The notes beneath the pieces are model-generated. The model ran no database searches and had not been told where the DNA came from. It was given only the letters and a program-made list of their open reading frames with translations. Of a stretch of DNA of 64,000 nt, positions 10,331-19,259 are shown piece by piece. A program made the translations under genes and the position numbers. The stretch's first letter is position 1. The number at the start of each line of letters is the position of its first letter. Source of the stretch: Pseudoalteromonas luteoviolacea NCIMB 1944 (GTDB lineage Bacteria; Pseudomonadota; Gammaproteobacteria; Enterobacterales; Alteromonadaceae); contig NZ_AUXS01000056.1 of assembly GCF_001625565.1 (NCBI RefSeq), positions 53,662 to 117,661 of the forward strand, written 5' to 3'.

Positions 10331-11824
10331 ATGAATAAGTACGGCAGCCACTTTGTTAAGCTGTTTAGTTCTGGCTTAGCGACTCTTGCCATTGCCTGTT
10401 CTGGGATAGCCACTGCGCAACAAAATACGCCTCTTGAAGCGTGTTATGTAGAAGGACTTCAAGACCGATTAATGTGTGGTTCGGTTAGCCAGCCACTGTC
10501 AAAAAAATCATCTTCGGAAAAAATAGAAATTCATTTCGCCGTAATACCGGCAATAAAACAATTACACCCAAAAGAGGCTGTTCTAGCATTCGCTGGTGGT
10601 CCTGGGCAATCAGCGATTGAAGTGGCGGCAATATTTGCACGTAACTTAAAGTATGCAAGAGAGAACAGAGATATTATTCTTGTGGACCAGCGTGGTACAG
10701 GAAAATCTCAACTTTTGCAATGTGATAGTGGCAGCATAAAAGAGCAATTTGCGTTCGACGATCAAGCCCTTTCGTTTATTACTTTTACACAAGAAGAGAC
10801 CAATAAGTGCAAAGCGCAACTGCAGGTTGATTTATCAAACTTTACAACCGTAGCTGCCGCCAGCGATTTTGAAGCGGTGAGAATCGCGCTTGGGTATGAC
10901 AAATTACACCTGTATGGTGCATCTTATGGTACTCGCATAGCACAAGAGTATTTGCGTCAATACCCAGAGTCGGTCGCCAGTGCAACACTTGACGGTGTCG
11001 TACCGATGCAGCAAAGTTTAGTTGCGATCGGTGACGCTATAGATGGGGCGCTAAATGAAGTGTTTTTGGATTGCATGGCTGACAATGCGTGTTTAGAGCA
11101 ATATCCAACGCTGGCCAATGACTATGCAGAGCTTATTGCATCGCTTAAAGATAAACCGATTACTGTAAAAGTCAGACATCCTCGCACCTTTGAAGAGATC
11201 AAACTTGTAATCACCGAAAGTAAACTGCGAGGCGCGGTAAGAATGGCTCTATATAGCCATACTACACGTTCATTGATCCCGCTGGTAATAGACTCGGCTA
11301 AGCGTGGAAACTATAGCCCACTGGCTGGATTACTTGGCAATGAAACAACATTAGGTGGCATTGCAATGGGTATGCACAGCGCTATCACCTGTGGTGAAGA
11401 CTGGCCAAACCTGACCGAACCCGACCGAATTCAATATAGCCAATCCTATTTTGGTAAAATGATGATTGAGTCGTTAGATGCCATTTGTCCAATTTGGCAA
11501 GTAGAGCCAGTTGATGAGTCATTCTATAAACCGGTAAAAACAGACTTACCTATTTTACTTCTCTCTGGTGGTTTAGACCCCGCAACGCCGCCCAGCTGGG
11601 CGGAGCTTGCTATGGTTAATTTGTCTAATGCAAAGCACCTCGTAGCGCCATCTGCAACTCACGGCGTTGCAGCACAAACATGTGCCAACAAAGTGATAGG
11701 GCAATTCATTAATACTTTGACGTTTTCTGAGCTGACCACCGATTGTTTGGACAAAGACAATCGAAAACAGTACTTCATGAATATTAATGGTCCAGTAGCC
11801 AACCAGAGTAAAGGAGGAAAATAA
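10331..11824 (+). CDS. Secreted alpha/beta hydrolase (S33-type, tripeptidyl-aminopeptidase-like)
   Basis: 497-residue exported hydrolase. It has a signal peptide (basic N-terminus, hydrophobic stretch, cleavage near TAQQ), the oxyanion region FAGGPGQSA, the LVDQRGTGKS motif and the nucleophile elbow GASYGT with Ser198. The C-terminal TAP-like part holds LSGGLDPATPPSWA (acid) and ATHGVA (His). This layout is that of proline-iminopeptidase and tripeptidyl-aminopeptidase relatives (SlpD/E-like); esterase or peptidase activity is expected. ATG 10331 (MNKYG) is used, not the ATG at 10304, because AAGGA precedes it by 8-9 nt and the signal peptide then starts normally. The stop overlaps the next start (TAATG), so it is translationally coupled to the ABC exporter. 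Confidence 0.88.
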   Translation: MNKYGSHFVKLFSSGLATLAIACSGIATAQQNTPLEACYVEGLQDRLMCGSVSQPLSKKSSSEKIEIHFAVIPAIKQLHPKEAVLAFAGGPGQSAIEVAAIFARNLKYARENRDIILVDQRGTGKSQLLQCDSGSIKEQFAFDDQALSFITFTQEETNKCKAQLQVDLSNFTTVAAASDFEAVRIALGYDKLHLYGASYGTRIAQEYLRQYPESVASATLDGVVPMQQSLVAIGDAIDGALNEVFLDCMADNACLEQYPTLANDYAELIASLKDKPITVKVRHPRTFEEIKLVITESKLRGAVRMALYSHTTRSLIPLVIDSAKRGNYSPLAGLLGNETTLGGIAMGMHSAITCGEDWPNLTEPDRIQYSQSYFGKMMIESLDAICPIWQVEPVDESFYKPVKTDLPILLLSGGLDPATPPSWAELAMVNLSNAKHLVAPSATHGVAAQTCANKVIGQFINTLTFSELTTDCLDKDNRKQYFMNINGPVANQSKGGK

Positions 11825-12558
11825 TGATTGAAGTAACCGACTTAGAGAAAAAGATTGGCTCAGTGCAGGCACTCGATAAACTCAGTTTTCGTGCAGATGA
11901 TGGCAAGATAACTGGCCTTTTGGGCCCCAATGGTGCAGGTAAAACCACTTGCTTGCGGACTGTATTTGGTCTGCTTCAAGCCGATAGCGGGTTTGCCAAG
12001 ATAGACAATATTGATGTGGCAGTTGAGCCTATGCGTGCCAAGCAGCAGCTAGGCTTATTCCCCGACCCATGTGGCCTGTATGAGCGTTTAACGCCCAGAG
12101 AATATATACAATTTTTTGCAGAGCTTAGTGGGATGGAAAAGCAACAGGCGATCTCAGCAACAAGTAATGTACTTGAAAAACTTCAAATGGGTGATATTGC
12201 TGATCGCAAGAGCCAGGGATTTTCACAAGGGCAGCGTATGAAAACTGCATTAGCCCAAGCGATTGTTCATCAGCCGACAAATATTATTCTTGATGAGCCT
12301 ACCCGTGGGCTAGATGTTATGAGTACACGCATTTTGCGTGACTTGTTGCTTATGCTCAAAGAGCAGGGACATTGTGTCTTGTTTTCTAGTCATGTGATGC
12401 AAGAAGTTGCAGCATTGTGCGACCATGTTGTTGTTATGGCAAGCGGTAAAGTGGTTGCTGAAGGGTCTCCTCAAGCATTATGTGAACAGACTCAAAAGGA
12501 AACACTGGAAGAGGCTTTTATAGCATTAATTGGATCAGATGAAGGGCTTGCTGCATGA
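11824..12558 (+). CDS. ABC exporter ATPase, NatA-like
   Basis: 244-residue nucleotide-binding subunit. Walker A GPNGAGKTT is at residues 34-42, the signature motif is the variant FSQGQ (usually LSGGQ), Walker B is IILDEPTRGLD, and the H-loop is SSHVM. The closest family by pattern is the NatA/CcmA group that pairs with ABC-2 permeases. The gene lies between the secreted hydrolase (1-bp overlap upstream) and the NatB-like permease (4-bp ATGA overlap downstream), so the three are one tightly coupled operon. Na+ extrusion is the annotated role of NatAB in Bacillus. Here export of another compound is equally possible. Confidence 0.9.
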   Translation: MIEVTDLEKKIGSVQALDKLSFRADDGKITGLLGPNGAGKTTCLRTVFGLLQADSGFAKIDNIDVAVEPMRAKQQLGLFPDPCGLYERLTPREYIQFFAELSGMEKQQAISATSNVLEKLQMGDIADRKSQGFSQGQRMKTALAQAIVHQPTNIILDEPTRGLDVMSTRILRDLLLMLKEQGHCVLFSSHVMQEVAALCDHVVVMASGKVVAEGSPQALCEQTQKETLEEAFIALIGSDEGLAA

Positions 12559-13691
12559 TTAAACTCGTTCAAGTTCTGTACAAAAAAGAAATGCTCGATG
12601 CTAGTCGAGATAAACGCTCGGTTATGGCGGGTCTCTATTACGCAATTGGTGCACCAATTGTGATGTGTTTGCTATTTACTATATTGTTGAAACAATTGAG
12701 TTCTCCAGAAGCGCTCGAAATTACAGTAGAGAATTCAGATGCAGCGCCTAGTCTTGTAAGTTATCTTGAAGGTTTTGATATTAGCCATGGTAAAGAGGGT
12801 AGTGCAAAAGCGATTACACTCATCATAGATGAAGATTATGAGCAGGATATGTCACAAGGTCGCAGTGCTCGAGTAACCATAGTTGCCGACAAATCTGATA
12901 ACAAACTGATCAAGTCAGTTCGTCGATTAGAGGCAGCACTTGCTCGATATAATTCTGAGGTCGCAGGACTTAGGCTTATTAGTCGGGGTATTGACCCAAG
13001 TATTATGCGTGCAATCAATGTGCAAACCCATGATCAGGCAACGCCAGACTCAAAAGGGGGAATGTTTTTAGGTATTGCAACTCTGTCTATAATCATTGCG
13101 CTATTCTATTCTGCGATGAACTTAGCAATTGATACCAGTGCAGGTGAGCGAGAGCGAAATTCATTGGCGCTTTTATTGAGCCACCCATTGAGCAGCACGC
13201 AAATAGTGTTAGCAAAAGTAGCTGCTATCGCCAGTTATTCGATGATAGGGCTGGTGCTAGTCTTGATTGTTTCCAAGTTCGCATATGGCATGGTGCCATG
13301 GGAGCAACTTGGTTTTAGCATCAATTTAGACGTTATGTTTATACTATTTTGCACCCTTATAGGAATACCTATTGCTTTAATGTCGGCGAGTTTACTTGTG
13401 TTTGTCTCTTTTATGGCAAAGTCGTTCAAAGAGGCCCAATCTTACGTTGCTTTTGTGTTATTTGTACCTATAGGTTTGAGTATGATGACAACCTATGATA
13501 TCGCGACTGACTATGTACAATGGATCCCGATTGCAGCGCAGCAGTATGCCATGATTGAGGTTATTAAGGGCAATGAACTTCCTCTGATGCAAGTGATATT
13601 GTCATCTTTTGGCACATTAGCCTTATTTGCTATCTTCACTATGTTGAGTAGCAGAATGTTGAAAAGTGAAAAAGTCGTATTTGGCCTTTAA
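12555..13691 (+). CDS. ABC-2 type permease, NatB-like
   Basis: 378-residue membrane subunit. The first helix (about residues 25-45) is followed by a roughly 140-residue extracytoplasmic domain (IDEDYEQDMSQGRSARVTI region). Then come five to six helices, including the family motif SAGERERNSLALLLSHPLSS (the cytosolic coupling region of ABC-2 permeases). This topology matches NatB/YhaP. It is paired with the ATPase upstream by an ATGA overlap and followed at once by a terminator, so the operon ends here. The substrate is unknown; the coupled secreted hydrolase hints at a link with the cell envelope. Confidence 0.88.
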   Translation: MIKLVQVLYKKEMLDASRDKRSVMAGLYYAIGAPIVMCLLFTILLKQLSSPEALEITVENSDAAPSLVSYLEGFDISHGKEGSAKAITLIIDEDYEQDMSQGRSARVTIVADKSDNKLIKSVRRLEAALARYNSEVAGLRLISRGIDPSIMRAINVQTHDQATPDSKGGMFLGIATLSIIIALFYSAMNLAIDTSAGERERNSLALLLSHPLSSTQIVLAKVAAIASYSMIGLVLVLIVSKFAYGMVPWEQLGFSINLDVMFILFCTLIGIPIALMSASLLVFVSFMAKSFKEAQSYVAFVLFVPIGLSMMTTYDIATDYVQWIPIAAQQYAMIEVIKGNELPLMQVILSSFGTLALFAIFTMLSSRMLKSEKVVFGL

Positions 13692-13703
13692 AATAGGCCT
13701 TTT

Positions 13704-13738
13704 CGGGTTGAGTAAATTTAAGTGCTCAACCCGTTTTT
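13704..13738 (+). terminator. Rho-independent terminator after natB-like gene
   Basis: CGGGTTGAG (13704-13712) pairs with CTCAACCCG (13725-13733), followed by TTTTT. It ends the hydrolase-natA-natB operon. Confidence 0.88.
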
Positions 13739-14016
13739 ATATCAACACGATCAATTATAGTTTTGAACTATGTACATCGCCTTATGATGTGTCATAGGTA
13801 GTCAAGGCCCAACGAATTGGAACATTTACTTTCTACTTTAAATGCTCTTAAGTGCCAAGCTAATGTCGTAGAGATAACTTTTGATAGGGTGTTTGTTGCG
13901 TAATTCTCATAATTGCTCCTTTTCTCACAAGGAAACAATAACAATGTCACGCAGCCTGATTTATCATCTCTGTGACATGCGTCATAAACACTAAGCCTTA
14001 TTTGTCGTTAAAAAAG
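13739..14016. other. Intergenic region between two convergent transcripts
   Basis: About 280 bp with no gene I would defend. A 16-codon ORF (ATG 13944, preceded by AAGGAAA) lies between arms of an inverted repeat ATGTCAC / GTGACAT (13944-13950 and 13972-13978). It has no recognisable product. Confidence 0.4.
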
Positions 14017-16002
14017 CTAGAGTGCGCACACCACGCGATTTCTGCCAGACTTCTTAGCTTGATAAAGCGCTACATCGAGTTTGCTATAAATCTTGTCTAG
14101 GCTTTGAGGAGAGTTTTGATAGTAGTAACTCGAAAAGCTTGCAGTAATGTTAATTTCTTCTCCAGATTCTGTCTCTATTGGGGTGTTGCTAAGTTGCACT
14201 CTGAATTGCTCAATAATATCGACACAACTTGAACGCGCTAAGTTTGGAAGAAACAGCATGAACTCCTCCCCGCCAAAACGAGATAAAAGTGCGTTGCTAC
14301 CGAAAAACTCTTTTGCCAGCATTGCTGTTTGTTTTAATGCACGATCTCCTGTTGGGTGTCCATACACATCATTGACTTGTTTAAAGTGATCTAAGTCGAA
14401 CAATACAAGGCAGTGCTGTTTGCCAATTGCCGGCAAGTTAGTACGTGAGACCACAGATAAAAATGCACTGCGATTCAAAGCGCCGGTTAGGTTGTCGTGT
14501 TGCGCTCGGTATTTGTGTTTTGAGTACCCGCGCAAACTAATGAACAGAAGTAGCAGCGAAAACAAAATTATAATTGCTTGGAACTGTTGTCGCTCCTCTA
14601 ACTGAGAGATTTGGTCCAATTGCAAATTATTGTGTTTTTCTAAGCGAATATTTTCTAACTGTTGTGCAGTCACTTCAAGTTCTGACTCGAGTGCAATCAT
14701 TGCTTGCATCGCTCTTTGGCTATTAAATTGTTCTTTTTCAGCAATGAGTTGCTTTTGCAATGTATAAGCTTGTTCGAAGTTTGATTGCTGAGCATACAAA
14801 TCTGACAAAAGTTCTAAACTTTGGATCAGGTGAGTTTTGTCGCTGACGTTTTGAGATAGGTCTTTAGCTTGTGTTGCTTGCTGAACAGCTTTCTCTATTT
14901 GGCCAAGTGCACGCATATTTTCTGCAGCCTGTAGTCTTATATCAGTGATCAAATTAATGTTATTCGACATGCTAATTTTTGACAGCGCGAGCTCCAAGGC
15001 TTGTGTGGCGAGTTTAGTTTTTGCCGTGTTGGTATATACTTTGGCTTTTTGGACGAGAGCGTAGGCTTGACGATAGGGATTATCAAACTGTACGTAGTAT
15101 TGATACGCCTTATCTAACCATTGCAGTGAGAGGTCATAATTTCCCGCTTTATTGGCAACAATCCCCAAATTGAGCATGGCCAAAGCGACTTTAAATTGGT
15201 TTTTTTGGGCTTTTCTGAGCATCAATGCCTTTTCCAAATACTTTGTGGCATCGTTATAATTTCCAATTTCTAGATATGTGAGGGCAAGGTTATTGTAATA
15301 GGGGGCCTTGTTTCCTTCATATTTTGAGTTGGCAATAACTTTTTGATACATCTCAATTGCTAACGCATGATCCCCTAAAAAGTTAGCGTTCAACGCCTTT
15401 GCATTTTGTAATGCATTTAAGCCCCAGAATGGTTTTTCCAGTACGTTAGCATAGCGCTCCACCTCTTGGATATGATGGTCTAGTTGAATGTAGTTCGCTA
15501 ATGTGATTTTTGCATTGATATAAAAGAGCTCGACAGTTGCAGTGAGTGCAGGATCCTCTATGGTATACGCGCGTGTTATAGCTTGCTTAAAAGCAAGCAT
15601 AGTCTGCTCGTATTCATTATTATGTGCACTTATTAAGGCCATAACAAGATGTTGTAAAATAACATCGTACTCACTGTTATCATACTCAATGAGGGTGTTT
15701 AAGGTTGCTTCTTGCTTAAGTGCTAAGGCCGTTCGAGTCAGTGTTGCTCCGATATAGACACGTTTTGCGCTGGGCTGCGTAATTTTGACTTGCTTTACTA
15801 AGTAATCAAATGCAGTACGAGTGTTTTGTGCGCGAAGTATATCGTAGGTTTGTTGCCAAGTATTTTGGGTAGAGCTGTAAACCGATGGAGCGCCAATTAA
15901 AATGAGAGACAGTACTAGAGCAACATAAAAACGCAAAGAGATAGCCTTTGGGAGTAAATAATTGCGAATAATAACATAATAGTTTGGCGTTTTTACAGCC
16001 AT
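14017..16002 (-). CDS. TPR-containing membrane diguanylate cyclase (GGDEF)
   Basis: 661 residues. There is an N-terminal hydrophobic signal or anchor (about 20-43), a long periplasmic array of TPR repeats (about 50-420, clear units such as APYYNNLALTYLEIGNYNDA), a coiled-coil stretch and a transmembrane helix (QAIIILFSLLLLFISL, near 490). A cytosolic GGDEF domain ends the protein. The active-site motif is SRFGGEEF near residue 575, and LFDLDHFKQVND gives the metal-binding Asp, so c-di-GMP synthesis is expected. The inhibitory RxxD I-site is absent: its place reads GSNA. The design suits sensing of a periplasmic protein or peptide through the TPRs. It is monocistronic, with a bidirectional terminator upstream. 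Confidence 0.92.
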   Translation of the reverse strand: MAVKTPNYYVIIRNYLLPKAISLRFYVALVLSLILIGAPSVYSSTQNTWQQTYDILRAQNTRTAFDYLVKQVKITQPSAKRVYIGATLTRTALALKQEATLNTLIEYDNSEYDVILQHLVMALISAHNNEYEQTMLAFKQAITRAYTIEDPALTATVELFYINAKITLANYIQLDHHIQEVERYANVLEKPFWGLNALQNAKALNANFLGDHALAIEMYQKVIANSKYEGNKAPYYNNLALTYLEIGNYNDATKYLEKALMLRKAQKNQFKVALAMLNLGIVANKAGNYDLSLQWLDKAYQYYVQFDNPYRQAYALVQKAKVYTNTAKTKLATQALELALSKISMSNNINLITDIRLQAAENMRALGQIEKAVQQATQAKDLSQNVSDKTHLIQSLELLSDLYAQQSNFEQAYTLQKQLIAEKEQFNSQRAMQAMIALESELEVTAQQLENIRLEKHNNLQLDQISQLEERQQFQAIIILFSLLLLFISLRGYSKHKYRAQHDNLTGALNRSAFLSVVSRTNLPAIGKQHCLVLFDLDHFKQVNDVYGHPTGDRALKQTAMLAKEFFGSNALLSRFGGEEFMLFLPNLARSSCVDIIEQFRVQLSNTPIETESGEEINITASFSSYYYQNSPQSLDKIYSKLDVALYQAKKSGRNRVVCAL

Positions 16003-16040
16003 TAAGGTGTTATGATTTGTAATCGAGAAGCTGCAGAAAT

Positions 16041-16069
16041 AAAAAATGCCAGTTTTACTGGCATTTTTT
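16041..16069. terminator. Bidirectional terminator downstream of the RND operon
   Basis: AAAAAATGCCAG-TTTTA-CTGGCATTTTTT is symmetrical, with A-run and T-run on both sides. On the minus strand it lies 12 nt after the RND transporter stop and separates it from the GGDEF gene. Confidence 0.9.
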
Positions 16070-16080
16070 ATGTTTGAAAC

Positions 16081-19000
16081 TTAAGCGAGGTCTTCCTGTG
16101 TATCGGTATGATCTCGTTTGTGGTGTGTTGCTATCTCATTGGCAAGCTCTTGTTTTGACCGCTTTTCTGTCAATTTTCTGGTGGTGAGCCAATAGAAAAA
16201 CAGAGGAACAAAAAACACTGCTAGGAAGGTTGCGGCCATCATGCCGCCCATGACGCCTGTGCCCACACTATGTCGTGCCCCCGCGCCCGCTCCTGAGCTT
16301 AATACTAGAGGTACAACACCTAAGATGAAGGCCATTGATGTCATAATGATAGGTCGGAATCTTAGCCTTGCCGCTTCGAGAGCTGCTGCACTAGCACTCC
16401 AGCCTTGTTGATGCTTCATCAAGGCGTATTCAACTATTAGAATGGCATTTTTACTCGCAAGACCTAGCAGGGTAACTAGACCAATCTGGAAATAAACATC
16501 ATTCGTTAAGCCTGCAATCCAAATCGAAACCAGTGCACCAAAAGTACCAAAAGGAAGTGCAAGTAGCACAGAAATAGGCAGAGACCATCGTTCATAAAGT
16601 GCTGCCAATATTAAGAAGACCATGACAACCGCAAGCCCTAACGCAAGTCCAGTTGTGCCTGAGCTACGCTTTTCTTGGAAAGCAGATGCCGTCCACTCAA
16701 AGGTCATGTCAGGTGGTAGCACTTCTGCTGCGATGCGTTCAATTTCCGCGATGGCTTGTCCCGAGCTGTACCCAGGTGCTGCGTTACCCATCAGCTTTAC
16801 AGCAGATAAGTTATTGTAGCGGTGCAGGCTTTCTGGGCCTCTAGAAAACTCAATATCCGTGAAGGCTGAAATTGGAACCATATCACCTTGGTTATTTTTA
16901 ACATAAATGCGACCAACATCTTGCGGTGTCATTCTAAATTGTGCTTCGGCGGACATAATGACCTGCCATGAACGACCAAACTTATTGAAGTCATTGACGT
17001 AGTAGTTACCTAGGTTTGCAGCAAGCGCGTTAAACGCCGAATTGATATTGACACCCATAGCACGTGCTTGCTCTCTGTCCATATGAACTTTGAGCTGTGG
17101 CGCATCAGCTCGCCAAAGCGTTTGCAAGCCCCCTAAAATTGGACTTTGCTGAGCGGCATTCATCATTAATTGCATGCCTTGTTTTAGCTTTTCAGGATCC
17201 GCTCCGGTTTTATTTTGCAAGTAGAACTCAAACCCACCAGTACTACCCAAACCAAATATTGCAGGGGGGTTAAATGCCAGTACGAGTGCTTCTTTGATGT
17301 GTGCGGTTTTCATAAATAACTCACCAACCAAAGATTTAGTGTCTACCTCACGTTCATCCCAATGTTTTTGAGTGATGAAGAGCGTAGCGGCATTATTTTT
17401 GTAACCGCCGCCCAAGAAATCAAAGCCTGTGAACGCAACAACATTCTCATTAGCCGGGTTAGACTGTGCTGCTTCGATAACTTGTTTTGTGACTTCAGTG
17501 GTTCTTTCTAAAGAGGTGCCATCAGGTAAAAATACGGCACTGATATAAAACCCTTGATCTTCGTCAGGAACAAGAGAGCCTGGCGTTTTTTGCCACATAA
17601 AGAGAGTCGCACCGACCATCGCAGACATAAGTAAAAAGCCTAATGCACCGCGGCGGATCATGAAACTGACCGACCCAACATATTTGCCTGTCATACGCGT
17701 AAACCAGTCATTAAACCACAAGAAGAAGCGGGCAGTTTGTTTATGCTCGTGTTTTAGGATAAGTACGCAAAGTGCTGGAGTCATTGTCAAGGCAACGACA
17801 CCTGATAAACTGACCGAAATTGAAATCGTGATCGCAAACTGTCTAAATAGCTCGCCCGTTAACCCACCCAGAAACGCAATCGGGATAAATACGGAACACA
17901 ATACCAGTACGATGGCAACAACTGGGCCACTGACTTCTTCCATAGCTTTATAGGCTGCTTCTCTGGCGCTTACGTGCTGCTCATGCATGATCCGTTCAAC
18001 GTTTTCTAATACCACTATGGCATCATCGACGACGATACCAATTGACAATACCATGCCGAACAGGGTTAAGGTGTTGATTGAGTAACCGAGCATATAGAGG
18101 CCAGCAAATGTGCCAAGTAGTGATACAGGCACCGCCAGTGTTGGGATTAAAGTTGCACGCCAGTTTTGCAAAAATAGATAAACCACTAGGAAAACTAGCA
18201 CCATTGCTTCACCCAGTGTGATCAATACTTCGCGAATAGAAACTTCAACAAAACGCGTTGTGTCATAAGAGTTAATGTGCGAAAGACCCTGTGGAAACTG
18301 TGCTTTGAGGGATTCAATTTCAGCTTCAACTTCCTTCGCGACGTCTAGAGCATTTGCGCCAGGTTGTAAAAATATACCAAGTAGTACAGCGTCTTTACCG
18401 TTGATAGTACCGTTAAAGTTGTAATCTTTTGAGCCAAGTTCAACACGTGCAATATCTTTTAAACGTAATGTTGAACCGTCAGTGTTAGCTCGAATGATTA
18501 TATTGTCGAATTCTTCTGGTGTTGAGAGTCGTCCTTGTGCTGTGACACTGTAGACCAGTTCTTGAGGGCTCGCTGAAGTGGGTGTTGCGCCAATGCTGCC
18601 TGCCGCATATTGTGAGTTTTGTTCACGAATAGCACTAGTCACTTCTTCTACGGTAACTTTCAACTGACTCATGATGTCAGGTCTTAGCCAAACTCGCATT
18701 GCATAATCACGCGCACCAAATATCTGCACATTTGTTGTGCCAGGGATACGCTTAATATTATCCAAGATGTTCATTGTGACGTAGTTGGAAGTCCACAGGC
18801 TCGAACGACTATTGTCAGGCGAGTAGAAAGCGTGAACTTGTAAAAAGCTTGAAGAGCCTTTAGCAACGACAACACCTTGACGACGAGTTTCTTCAGGCAA
18901 ACGGGCTTCGACTTGTTTAACTCGGTTATTAACATCAACAGCGGCTTGATCTACATCAGTGCCAATTTCAAATGTCACCGTAATAGTCGTAGCGCCAGAA

Positions 19001-19254
19001 CTGCTGCTGATCGACTCCATATACATCATGCCTTCAACGCCAGTGATGGCATTCTCAATTGGCGCGGCAACCGTTTGTTCTAGGACATCGGCAGATGCAC
19101 CTGGATATACGGCGGTGACCTGTACTTGTGGCGGAGAGATCTCAGGGTATTGCGCAACGGGCAGGGTACGCATAGCTGCGAGGCCGGCTAGCACAATGAC
19201 GATTGAGATCACAAAGGCAAAAATAGGCCTATCTATAAAGTATTTTGAAAACAT
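16081..19254 (-). CDS. RND multidrug efflux transporter, inner-membrane subunit (HAE1 family, AcrB/MexB-like)
   Basis: 1057 residues, the size of AcrB (1049). Seen are the first helix FFIDRPIF-type start (SKYFIDRPIFAFVISIVIVL), the porter-domain phrase TLPVAQYPEISPPQVQVTA, helix 4 with GIVVDDAIVVLENVER (the proton-relay Asp pair of HAE1 pumps), and the late motif GLASKNAILIVEYA. Known relatives form proton-driven trimers that expel hydrophobic drugs and bile salts with a periplasmic adaptor and an outer-membrane channel. The adaptor gene lies 5 bp upstream on the same strand. No outer-membrane factor is encoded here, so a TolC encoded elsewhere is presumably used. It is probably controlled by the divergent TetR gene. 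Confidence 0.96.
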   Translation of the reverse strand: MFSKYFIDRPIFAFVISIVIVLAGLAAMRTLPVAQYPEISPPQVQVTAVYPGASADVLEQTVAAPIENAITGVEGMMYMESISSSSGATTITVTFEIGTDVDQAAVDVNNRVKQVEARLPEETRRQGVVVAKGSSSFLQVHAFYSPDNSRSSLWTSNYVTMNILDNIKRIPGTTNVQIFGARDYAMRVWLRPDIMSQLKVTVEEVTSAIREQNSQYAAGSIGATPTSASPQELVYSVTAQGRLSTPEEFDNIIIRANTDGSTLRLKDIARVELGSKDYNFNGTINGKDAVLLGIFLQPGANALDVAKEVEAEIESLKAQFPQGLSHINSYDTTRFVEVSIREVLITLGEAMVLVFLVVYLFLQNWRATLIPTLAVPVSLLGTFAGLYMLGYSINTLTLFGMVLSIGIVVDDAIVVLENVERIMHEQHVSAREAAYKAMEEVSGPVVAIVLVLCSVFIPIAFLGGLTGELFRQFAITISISVSLSGVVALTMTPALCVLILKHEHKQTARFFLWFNDWFTRMTGKYVGSVSFMIRRGALGFLLMSAMVGATLFMWQKTPGSLVPDEDQGFYISAVFLPDGTSLERTTEVTKQVIEAAQSNPANENVVAFTGFDFLGGGYKNNAATLFITQKHWDEREVDTKSLVGELFMKTAHIKEALVLAFNPPAIFGLGSTGGFEFYLQNKTGADPEKLKQGMQLMMNAAQQSPILGGLQTLWRADAPQLKVHMDREQARAMGVNINSAFNALAANLGNYYVNDFNKFGRSWQVIMSAEAQFRMTPQDVGRIYVKNNQGDMVPISAFTDIEFSRGPESLHRYNNLSAVKLMGNAAPGYSSGQAIAEIERIAAEVLPPDMTFEWTASAFQEKRSSGTTGLALGLAVVMVFLILAALYERWSLPISVLLALPFGTFGALVSIWIAGLTNDVYFQIGLVTLLGLASKNAILIVEYALMKHQQGWSASAAALEAARLRFRPIIMTSMAFILGVVPLVLSSGAGAGARHSVGTGVMGGMMAATFLAVFFVPLFFYWLTTRKLTEKRSKQELANEIATHHKRDHTDTQEDLA

Positions 19255-19259
19255 AGGGC

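Noticed and set aside
13944..13994. 16-codon ORF with AAGGAAA upstream
   Set aside because: Good ribosome-like spacing, but the peptide (MSRSLIYHLCDMRHKH) resembles nothing known, and the inverted repeat around it explains the sequence as well.
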